64,000 nt of DNA from Gyromitra esculenta. Its lineage: Eukaryota > Ascomycota > Pezizomycetes > Pezizales > Discinaceae. The stretch is from NCBI GenBank assembly GCA_038503075.1, contig JBCAML010000022.1, positions 868,001-932,000 of the forward strand. Reading direction: 5' to 3'. Shown here piece by piece: positions 10,982-20,100 of this stretch. The position numbers were made by a program, and so were the translations under genes. Below the pieces are notes generated by a model. That model was not told where the DNA came from. It saw only the letters and a list, made by a program, of their open reading frames with translations, and ran no database searches. Every line of letters starts with the position of its first letter. The stretch's first letter is position 1.

Positions 10982-11397
10982 TCTCACGGTTGAGTCACTT
11001 GTTTAAGCCCTTCGGTATCGGAGGTGAGCAGTGCTTACTTAAGTGAGGTATCAACACGTTCAAAGAGTGCAGGGTTTCTACAGGTCCTACGATGGGTATA
11101 CTTCAAGGCGAAGTATCGGCAGTGGTTCACGGCGACAGCGAGGATTCTGAAGTAGAATCGAGTGAGATTATAACTTTGATACAAGAGAAGTGAAACGAGA
11201 ACGTTGCTTAAGGAAAGAAGAGAAAGGAAAGCAAGAACGACCAAAATCCTTCTTTAAATACCCCGCTTTTCTGTAACACCAACAACAACCTGACAACAAC
11301 CGAAACTTAACCGAACAACAAAGCCATTATATCCAAAGAAAGTCTTTCGTAACCATCCACAGTTATCCTAACCCATTACTCGACTCTATCCGTGAAA
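10982..11397 (-). repeat. Family 2 LTR (5' LTR of 2a) with promoter
   Basis: 416 bases, almost identical to 5360-5777. A TATA-type promoter (minus-strand TATTTAAA, 11260-11253) precedes the AAGCAACGT motif taken as the RNA start region. Ends are TCTCACGG...CCGTGAAA on the plus strand. Confidence 0.92.
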
Positions 11398-11546
11398 CCC
11401 CTCTTCTCCAAATACTATACCTACTGGAAGGATTGGAGGCAGGGTAACAGGCACCAGTCCCGATCCGGAAGGTGCTAAAGTAGGGTAACTCCAAAGATAG
11501 GGTAACTCCAGGGCCAGGAACTCCTTCAAAAGGTACAGGTATAACA
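11398..11546 (-). repeat. Family 1 LTR, outer part (copy B)
   Basis: The remaining 149 bases of copy B's 5' LTR beyond the insertion of 2a, including the second CCCCT copy (11398-11402). It ends ...GGTATAACA at 11546, the reverse complement of the TGTTATACC start of the LTR at 2634. Confidence 0.9.
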
Positions 11547-11827
11547 TCATTTCGTTCTTGCCGTAACCGGGCGATTAGATTAGCGGTTTCTGTGACCCGT
11601 TGATCTTGTTCGGCAGCGTGGCGGAGGGCATTATCGGTTTGAATGCGAGCTGTGTTGAGTTTGACCTCGTTTTCTCGCTCGCTTTCCTGGAGGACGTCGA
11701 TTTGGTCTTCCAGGGCTTGATTTAGGTCCCTGAGCTCATTATAGAGCTCTGCGGGGTCCTCTCTGTAGGCTTGGGCGAAAGCTTCCCTGGTGGGGAATCG
11801 TTTTGCTGCGACGGCGGCTCCTTCCAT
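11547..11827 (-). pseudogene. Copy 2b gag, N-terminal fragment
   Basis: 93 codons beginning MEGAAVAAKRFPTREAFAQAYR. They share FAQAYR, LRDLNQALEDQ and LIARLRQER with the gag of 2a, with many differences between. The frame continues past 11546 only by reading the inserted LTR of copy B, so it is a truncated gene. Confidence 0.88.
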
Positions 11828-11893
11828 GGTGGCGTTGGAGGGTTGGGTATGGGTTGTGTGGTAGAAGGTGTAGATGTCAGAAGCAACGTAATC

Positions 11894-12316
11894 TCACGGT
11901 TCAGTCCCTCGTTAAGCCCTTCAGTATCCCTGAAGGTGAGCAGTGCTACTTTAAGCGAGGTTCTAACACGTTCGAAGAGTGCAGTGTTTCTACAAGTTCT
12001 ACAATGGGTTTATCTCCAGGCGAGATAAGTGCAGCGAAGTGGACAGCGACAGCAAGGGTTCTGAGGTAGAACCGAGATAGTATTGTAGCAATTACAGAAG
12101 AAGGTAAACGAGAATGTTGCTTAAGGAAAGAAGAAGAAGAACAACGAAAGCAACCAAAACCCTTCCTTAAATACCCCGCTTTTCAATAGCACCAACAGTA
12201 ACCCGGCAACAACCGAAACACAAAGACATTATTATACTAACCCGAAATCTAACCGAGCAACAAGGAAATTATACAACCATCCGAACCACGACGCATTCCT
12301 GAATCAATCCATGAAA
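11894..12316 (-). repeat. Family 2 LTR of copy 2b
   Basis: 423 bases, TCTCACGGTT...CCATGAAA. It is diverged from 2a; for example, the self-priming motif reads ATGTTGCTT at 12114-12122 with C changed to T. It is therefore older than 2a. The flank GTCGA (12317-12321) would be one copy of its target duplication. Confidence 0.88.
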
Positions 12317-14694
12317 GTCGATTGTGTCCTGACTGTGAACAAGCAGAGCAAGTAACTTGACGACGCTCTTTTGCTCCAGTGCCCGCCATTTCTCCACCAG
12401 AACCTTCGGGCTTTTTCTTCTTCAACCTGCCAACTTGGAGTATTGCGCCGCCCAACTCAACAAAATAAACACCCAGATTTTCGTCTCCTTCTTGACCTAT
12501 TTCTTCTTCATCATCAGGACTTTCTACTTGATCGGCTGCAGGCACTGAACTTGATATATCAATGCTATCGCTAGAGGAGGTACCCGAGACAGAAAGATCT
12601 TGTCACCAGTCGCCAATACTCAGTTCTTCTGCAGTTAAACCTTTTACAGATAACTCTGTATCGCATGATCCATCGATAGGTAATGCAAGACCTATGCTGT
12701 ACAATAATATTAGTATTAGTGAAAAAATACTGTGATTGAGCTTATAGTTTTGAGGTGAATAGATTACCTTCGAAAAGTTTTGATGATCATATTCTGGTCT
12801 CACGGTTAGTCTCTCGTTAAGCCCTTCAGTATCCCTGAAGGTGAGCAGTGCTACTTAAGCGAGGTCCTAACTCGTTCGAAGAGTGCGGTATTTCTACAAG
12901 TTCTACGGGGGAGTGTACTTCAAGGCGAAGTATCAGCGATGTTTCACAGCGACAGCGAAGGTTCTGAGATAGAACCGAGATAGTATTAAGATAATACAGG
13001 TAGAAGTGAACGAGAACGTTGCTTAAGGAGAGAAGAGAAAGGAAAACATAAACGACCGAAATCCTTTACTTAAATACCCCGCTTTTCCAGTAACACCAAC
13101 AACAACCCGACAACAACCAAAACACAAAGACATTATCCCGATAACCAAAACATACCCGAACAACAAAGAACTTATACAACCCTCCAAATAACCAGCAACC
13201 AGACCACGATTCCTTTCCTAAGTCAATCCATGAAATCTGGTATTTTTCTGTGCTAAATTGCATCCATGCTTCACCGACTGCTCGGGTTAGAAGAATCCTT
13301 CGCAGTCCAACAGCTGAAATAACACCAACAGCCGGTGATTCTTCTTCTCCCTCGTCAGAGTCGCAACTATCCAACATAGCTAGGATCTTTACTCCTTGTA
13401 GGCGAACAAGAGAATACAACTCATTTTCCATTGCCTCCTTCACAAAGTCTTTAAATGTACGATTTACCGACACATCTAAAACTTGGACTAAACTTGTACA
13501 CCCAGCAGGAATCAAGGAAGGTGTGATATTTGCATTCCGGAGGGTGTTTAACACGGTAGGGGTTTTATGAAAACTGGCAGCATTGAGTGCAATAAGACCA
13601 GGTGCGTTGGGGACCACAATACCAGTAGGAAGGCCAGTAGACATAAAAATATCATTATTGAATGGACTGGAACGATGAATAACAGGTATTAACTGCTGTT
13701 CCATCCATTCCATAATGATATCTTCGTTTGCATAGCCTTCATCATTGAATTTGACTGTGACCCGTTTGTCGTATTGATTGAGTTCGGCATCTGGCAGGTT
13801 TCCTTTTCCCTTATAAATGATCCATGGCTTTAACATCGTACCATCTGCTAATACCGTAAGTTGTATGGTTGCTTGCCGTTTATCCCACCCACTCTTCTCA
13901 GCTTTTGCCCAAACAGTATGACATCCTTTTAAGGCATAGGTTCTTCCCGAAAGGTACTCAAATGGTGCAGGTGTTTGATCCATATTTGCAATACGTGAAG
14001 GTATTGCTCGACCAAGTCCTGAATCAGCAGTGAAATCAAAGTCACCTTCTCGTAGCTGTAGGTTTCGTCGATTGAATCGGAAAAAGTTGATTATCGGTGT
14101 CAAATAATCTTGAGGGATTTTTTGGGCACGATTTGTTGTAAATCGAATAGTTATCCGATATCGGGCAAGAAAGCGTACAAACCAGCCATGAGAGAAGTGA
14201 AAAACATCTGTGCATTCTGGATAGCACTCTCGAAAAACTGTATGACTTGTGTGCCAAAACCAACCACGGCGTACAATTTGACCGGCTTCCCTTTGCTGCA
14301 AAAACCGCTCATATACAACTTTTCCCATCTCAGGCCATTTACAGCCTGAAGTTCCGGAGGCAGATTTCTCTACTCTGTAACCTCTTTCTCTCTCACACAG
14401 CAAAATATCCTTCTCATCACGACGCCATCTAGAAATAGATGCAGGGGGAATGCCACCGAAATAAGTTGACACTTCCAACACAGTGGGGACTCGCTTGCGT
14501 AGGCCTGTTGGGTCTCCTTCTTCTGGAATTGATGGTGTTGCCCAGTAAGAAAGTACTTCGATCTTTCGCCTGCTTGTGTATGATCTTCGGGCTTTGGACT
14601 TCACTGGCTGTGCACGGAAAGCACGAGGTTTTTCAGACACTGGCACTCGCCTTTTGCCTGGACGCACGTGGCTTGGGATTTTGCAATCGGCCAT
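12317..14694 (-). pseudogene. Pogo-like DDE transposase, interrupted
   Basis: Start at ATG 14694. The N-terminal part includes a helix-turn-helix region (YTSRRKIEVLSYWA, about residues 39-52) and a CENP-B-like segment. The DDE_1 core follows with IANMDQT (about 13975-13990) and IPAGCTSLVQVLDVSVN. The second catalytic position reads LNAASFHKT, where relatives have D before AASFH, so Asn replaces Asp (codon 13582-13584). A solo LTR (12798-13235) splits the gene. Removing it and one TCTGG restores KYQNMIIKTFR, then a 65-base-class intron (about 12707-12772) and SIGLALPIDGSCDTELS. An in-frame TGA near 12603 interrupts the tail, which continues to a zinc-knuckle-like CSACSQSGHNR and is cut at 12317 by copy 2b. 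It once moved a TA-targeting DNA transposon and is now inactive. Confidence 0.9.
12798..13235 (-). repeat. Solo family 2 LTR with perfect 5-base duplication
   Basis: 438 bases, TCTCACGGTT...CCATGAAA, flanked on both sides by TCTGG (12793-12797 and 13236-13240). No internal sequence is present, so it is the product of recombination between the two LTRs of a former element. It lies inside the transposase gene. The self-priming motif ACGTTGCTT is kept at 13016-13024. Confidence 0.95.
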
Positions 14695-15354
14695 GGACAG
14701 TGAAATTGTAGGTACAGTGTTTTGTTGTAGTTAGTGAGTAACTTGAAAGTCCGAGCCTTTCCCACCGTCAAGACGTTCAACTGAAGTTACCTACGTGGTT
14801 GCAACCTAGATGTGGCATCAAAACTACCCACTCAGAGAACCTCCTCCATATGCTGTCTCAGTCCGGCCCCGTTCCTTATACCCGAGATAATACGGTATTA
14901 GAGGCCTTGCTCCGCAAAAATTGCTTGTTTCCACTCTCACCGGGCTTCAGTGCTAGCAGTGACTCAAACATCTGCCCATGCAGTACTTTTGGGTTTATAT
15001 GGTATCTTTGAGTCAATTATCATCTATCTGGGATGGGATTGTCCGTGTGGCTTATGCAGTTCGCTGAATGGAAATATGCATGCGTCTTCAGTGTACTCAT
15101 GGTAATCTACGACCTGGGGTATTGAGTCAGGAGTTCGTTATTAGATATTTGAGACGATCGGACTAGAATAAACGCGCTTTTGACGCTGGAATTCGTCTGC
15201 AATTCTATAAAAGGCTAAGGTACGGGGGAAGTGATGTATATACGACTTTGAAGTAGATGAAATTAGAGGGTTGTTGATATGATTCAGTTACTTTGGTGTG
15301 TTGTGTGGTTGCAACCCCATCAATATTGGATGCCTGATTGCTTGGTGTGATGTA

Positions 15355-15537
15355 CAGTCGCACCTCGTTATGCCGGACGCCTAGAATCCAGTGGATCCCG
15401 TACGGGATAGCAAGTTTTCCTGAAGAATCCGGGACAGCAAATTCATTTTGCAGTAGAAAAAATGTTTTGTCAGGGCATTTTGTACGGGACAGTAAGGGAT
15501 TTGGCATACTGAGTTTCGGCATAGCGAGGTGCGACTG
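15355..15537. mobile_element. MITE 1, pogo/Tc1-mariner type (183 bases)
   Basis: Starts CAGTCGCACCTCG and ends with its reverse complement; about 20 of the outer 21 bases match. It is flanked by TA on both sides (15353-15354, 15538-15539). TA duplication and CAGT ends are typical of pogo and Tc1/mariner. It has no coding capacity, so it would depend on a transposase elsewhere. Confidence 0.88.
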
Positions 15538-16700
15538 TACTCAAATGCAATGTTGGAGGGTATAGCACCTAATTTCTGTCCTACGCCATGTGGGCGGTTC
15601 TTTAAAGGTTCAAAAGATCAGGGGAAAGGGGGATTTGAAGGGGGATCCCAACACCACAATCGATCGAGTGAGACGAATCACTATTCGCTGTTACCAAGTT
15701 TGGGAACCGTAAATCCGGTAAGTCGATGGTGGGACCAGATCTCGCCGAAGTTTCAGAATGTTCTTGATGTCTAATTTCGAATAAGGGATATTAGGGCTTT
15801 CTGACTATTTGTATCTGCGACTTGACCAAGTGACAAACACTATATTAGTTTTTCTGGCTTGCCGCTTGTCTGATTGCTACCCGTACTCTGGGTTTTGAGA
15901 ATTACCAGTGAAAATGCATTCGGTATTTAAGAGTCAAGGCTCAAATATAAACTCACTATACTAGCCATAAATTCACTATCAATTACGTGAGAAATTGCTC
16001 CTAAATATAGTTACCCTGGAGGATGTGTTCTTCGCCCAGAGGGTGTGTCAAAAGTCATGAAAATAGTTTTAACGTCACCCATCAAAACCCAGGACGCTCC
16101 ACTTTAAGACATATCGCCATCAGCAGCTTAAAAAAATGTGAAACCTCTAATCGAGGCTCGAGAGCGTGTGGGCCATAGCCCTTGACTAGGTTTAGAAAAG
16201 AAAAATTTAAGCATTAAGGGGTATTGAGTAGAAGATGGTATGGCGGGATTGTCCGTTAGCTCTGTGAACCCACCCTATTGGCTCTGTGGGATCTGTACCT
16301 TGGTAACCTCCAATCCTAGTAAATATAATTTGTGGGAGTCCTGGAGTGAAGCGTGGGCTGGGAGGCACAGGAAAAGAGGGGCAATTGTTGCAGTTGGGAG
16401 TCACTAAAAGCGAAATAAAATCGGGGCGATATTTGTCGGAGCTTTGGTGTAATAGTAAGGCTATTACCATAAAAGGTAGAGTAGGCGTTGAAATCATCTG
16501 CCAAATAAATTCTTGGATGCTATTTCCAGTTTGATACTTTAGGGTAGAATGCACAGCTCTAGCAACTTCAAGGGGGAAAGCCATTTCCCCTCACATAGTT
16601 TACCTCCATGTCACACCGAAGTCACTGGAGATTAAGCACTCCTTGCAGTACTAGTGCAGCCCGATTCTTATTGCCCAAGTAATCGCATTTCTTTTACTCT

Positions 16701-16827
16701 GCTTGTTAGCAGGAATACGAACCGGAAAACATGGGGTGTGTGGCTTTCTATGCTACGGAACCCATGCCTAATGTCGCAGCACACAAAGCCACACCCCCAT
16801 TTTTTCCGGTTCGTATGCTAACAAGTA
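16701..16827. repeat. Hairpin-forming inverted repeat (127 bases)
   Basis: Arms of about 45 bases (16701-16747 and 16785-16827), with GCTTGTTAGCA opposite TGCTAACAAGTA and ACGAACCGGAAAA opposite TTTTTCCGGTTCGT, separated by about 37 bases. It could be a foldback MITE. I see no clear target duplication. Confidence 0.7.
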
Positions 16828-17179
16828 GATAATGTAGATTCCATTTCGTACGCTATCTATTATTGTAGGGCAGCGCCCATGCGGGATTTCGTATCCCGAA
16901 GATCAATCTATCACCCTCACTCTCCGAGACAATAGCACATGTATACTTGAATTTCTAAATCGGGTCACGAGGCTATGGACGGAAGATAGGCCGATAGGGA
17001 GGACACATGGCTGTCAGGAACTCGCTTGTACAAATACCCTAAATACTGAAAGGGGGTTCCTTTATGGGACTTTTTTCTCACCCACATTTTATATAATCAA
17101 GGTGTTGGCGTGCTGCCTCAAGGCACTCGAAATTTTAATCCTTCTCTATCCAAAAACACGTGTTTTCAAACTGAACAAC

Positions 17180-20100
17180 ATGTCCTCCGCCGATAAATCC
17201 AAAACTTTCGGTCTCATGAAGCAAGTGTACCCAGAACCATCTGGAACTACATATAGTGCCGAAGGGAAAAGCAACCAACCAATTGTTGAGTATGAGATTG
17301 AACACTCGAGAACGCCCGTATTTTTTATTAGCCCTAACCGATTGAACAGCATTGTTGCTGTACATGGTCTTAATGGCCATTATGAAAATACTTTCACGCG
17401 GGAAGGGCACTTTTGGCTCAAGGATTCTCTGCCAGCTTGGATCCCACAATCACGGATATTCATCTACAGCTACAATTCGGACGTCTTCATTCAATCTAAC
17501 TCCAATCTCAGTGATTGGTCTCAAAAACTGTTGTCATCATTAGAAACAAAACGAATAAAGGATCCAAACGTATAACAATTCCTATTCATCCTAGTATGAG
17601 GGATATCAGGTTTTGCTGATCCAAGTAGCGTCCTATAATATTTATCAGCCATAGCTTAGGCGGTATTGTCGTGAAGCAGGAAAGTACCCGCCACATATCT
17701 ACTAACTAGAAGCAACCTTTGGTGAATACTAACACGATAATCTTATAGGCATTAGTCGAAGCTAAGATAAACCCAAAGTTCCAAAATATCCGTGCATCGG
17801 TGGCGGCAATCTTCTTCCTGGGCACACCTCATCGAGGATCGGAAATTGCAGATTATGCAAGCGTTCTCGCATCTATTGCCCATGCAGTTACTGGGCAGCT
17901 TCGCTCGGAGGCGTTGAAGATTCTCAAGCGAAGATCGCCCACACTGCAAGAACTCACCCAGCAATTTAGGCATGATTCAGGGGATTTCAAAATCTTGTCT
18001 TTTTACGAACAAAAGAAAACTCATGGCAAAATAGTATATCTCCCTAGAAATCACCTACCTACATTAATCATAGCATAGCTAACGAATAAGATCGTTGACA
18101 AAACTTCGGCACTATTTAATCTACAGCACGAGGAACAGATTCCGGTAGAGACAAATCATACCGAGATTTGCAGATTTGCGAAGGACGAAGAGGAGCACGA
18201 TTTGGCGATTACGCTTCGCGAGCGTCTGAGTATTATATTCGAGGATATTGTTGAGAAAAAGGCCTCGGAGCAAAAAAGTATGTAGCTGTCAGAAGCCCAT
18301 AGAATATTCATTTCATTCTAAAACTTGATAGAAATCTTCGAATCTGGAGTTCTCAAATCGTTGATTCCTGACAATGACGGAATTGCTCCCGTGAATGTTG
18401 CCGCACCGTACGCTGGTACTTGTTCATGGATACTCCAGCACCCTACATATAAAGCATGGTCGCAGGACAGTCTCAAGTGCCTCTGGGTTCAAGGAGGTCC
18501 TGGTTATGGCAAAAGCGTCCTATCTTCTTTTATCCTCGAGAATTTGAAGAAAGAATTTTGTCTTAGGGATGAGTCTTTGCCTCGGTCACCTCGATCACCT
18601 ATGTCACCTATGGTAGAGGAGCTGTCTGTGCACGCAAATTCCAAGACCATCGTGGCCCATTTCTTTTGTGACGATAGAGATGAATCCCAACGAACATCTG
18701 TCTGGATTTTGAGGTCTCTTCTTCACCAAACATTTAGCCAAAATCAGAATCTTTTGAAGCACGTGGTGCGCTTGTATCAACAATTTGAAAGTGATGATTT
18801 CCAACCTGAAATGGTAGATTTTGATTCTATCAACCATGAAGAAATTTGGGGGTCATTCGAGCGCCTCCGGGATGTTTGGGTAGCCATTGCGATTGACCCA
18901 GAGATCGAAGAGATCTATTGATGGCTTGGATCAGTGGGGATTTGGTGCGTGGGATTTCCTCAATCTGGTCAACAGAACAAGCGCGGCTGAGCTTCCAATT
19001 ACCGCCAAATTGCGCTGTGTCATCTCAAGCAGGCCCAACGAGTTTATTCAGCGCAAGGTCGAAACCCCTTATGTCATCCAACTTGTCAAGGAAACTCAAG
19101 ATGACATCAATACTATCATTGCGGCAAGGATGAAACGCCTTTAGGACTACCGGGGCTTCAACCCTAGCCTATGCCAGAAAATTGAAAATATTCTGAAAGA
19201 TCGTTCAGGTGGTATGTTTTTATGGGTCTGCTTAGCATTGGATCGGTTGAATGAATGGGTTGGGATTTCGAACGAAGGTGCCGTTGAAACCATGCTACGG
19301 AACATGCCTTCAAGTTTGAGTGCCGTTTATGAAGAGGTTTTGACGAGAGTTAATGCACAGAATGACGACAAAGTCACTATCATGTTAAGCAAGATTCTGA
19401 TGTGGGCGTACTTTGCGGGACGTAGTTTGAAACTCGAAGAGATGCAGATTATTTTGTTTATAAGACACGACGACAAGAAGGAATCTCAAGTGAAGGAGAG
19501 GTATATACAGAGCTATCCACAACTAGAGGATTTTCGAAAGGGCATTTCAGATCTCTGTGGGCCTTTAGTGACGATCCAGGACGATGGTACTATACTACTC
19601 GCCCACCAGTCCGTGAAGGATTTCCTCAGTCAGTATTTTGACATACATACTGAGAATCTGAATCCAAATTTTTCCAGGGCTCCTGGCGATGCCCATGCAA
19701 AAATGGCTGGAACTTGTATTGACTACCTTTCATTAAAGGATATATGCAAACACAAGGTTCCAGCGCCTCCACTCGACCAGGACGGATTGATTGACACGGA
19801 ACAGCACAAGGCTACGGTCCGAGAGTATCTTGGCGAGCATAATTTCCTCGAATACTCTATTTTTTATTTGGGGAATCATCTTCGTGCTCTGCGAGATTGC
19901 GACGATAGCGTTGTGGGAAGTTTCAACGATTTTTTTAGTCACGACTCTGCCCCTCTGAAGAACTGGGCGCATGCGTACGATCTAATGAAAAGATGGACTC
20001 ATGGCAAATGTAGGAGCACTCTTGGAAATATTCACACTTTTTCTGGTTTATGGTTAAACGGGTACTAACTCGAAACTTCTGCCATAGATACCGGTTTCTC

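Larger units (their letters stand above)
5360..11397 (-). mobile_element. Nearly full-length Ty3/gypsy chromovirus, family 2 copy 2a
   Basis: A 6.0 kb element on the minus strand: 5' LTR (10982-11397), primer-binding site, gag, protease, RT, RNase H, integrase, chromodomain, polypurine tract, 3' LTR (5360-5777). A 5-base duplication CCCCT flanks it (5355-5359 and 11398-11402), and the host LTR sequence is restored exactly when the element and one CCCCT are removed. The two LTRs are identical over most of their length, with a few differences near one end, so the insertion looks recent. Several frameshifts in gag-pol (around 9640, 9450-9340 and 7700-7735) mean it is not intact as read. Confidence 0.95.
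3583..11546 (-). mobile_element. Family 1 copy B (minus strand), interrupted by element 2a
   Basis: Minus-strand family 1 element made of a 5' LTR (4565-5359 plus 11398-11546) and the first kilobase of its internal region (3583-4564). The 5' LTR was split by insertion of element 2a. At 11546 its outer end (AGGTATAACA on the plus strand) abuts the middle of a family 2 gag, so B inserted into copy 2b. Its body downstream of gag is absent from the window, because copy A occupies that side. Confidence 0.85.
11547..12316 (-). mobile_element. Family 2 copy 2b, 5' end (LTR and gag start)
   Basis: Contains a family 2 LTR at 11894-12316, the self-complementary primer site at 11883-11891, and the first 93 codons of gag from ATG 11827. 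It is then cut by family 1 copy B at 11546. On the other side the LTR abuts the 3' end of the pogo-like transposase at 12317, so 2b inserted there. The rest of 2b lies beyond the window or is lost. Confidence 0.88.
14695..17179. other. Intergenic, 2.5 kb, no gene found
   Basis: No open frame here has a recognisable domain. The stretch holds a TA-flanked small TIR element (15355-15537) and a hairpin repeat (16701-16827). I could not find the terminal inverted repeat of the pogo-like element on this side of its transposase. Confidence 0.6.

Noticed and set aside
13066..13235. Apparent C-terminal extension of the transposase frame
   Set aside because: This part is read from the solo LTR. The true continuation lies beyond it at 12797 and below.
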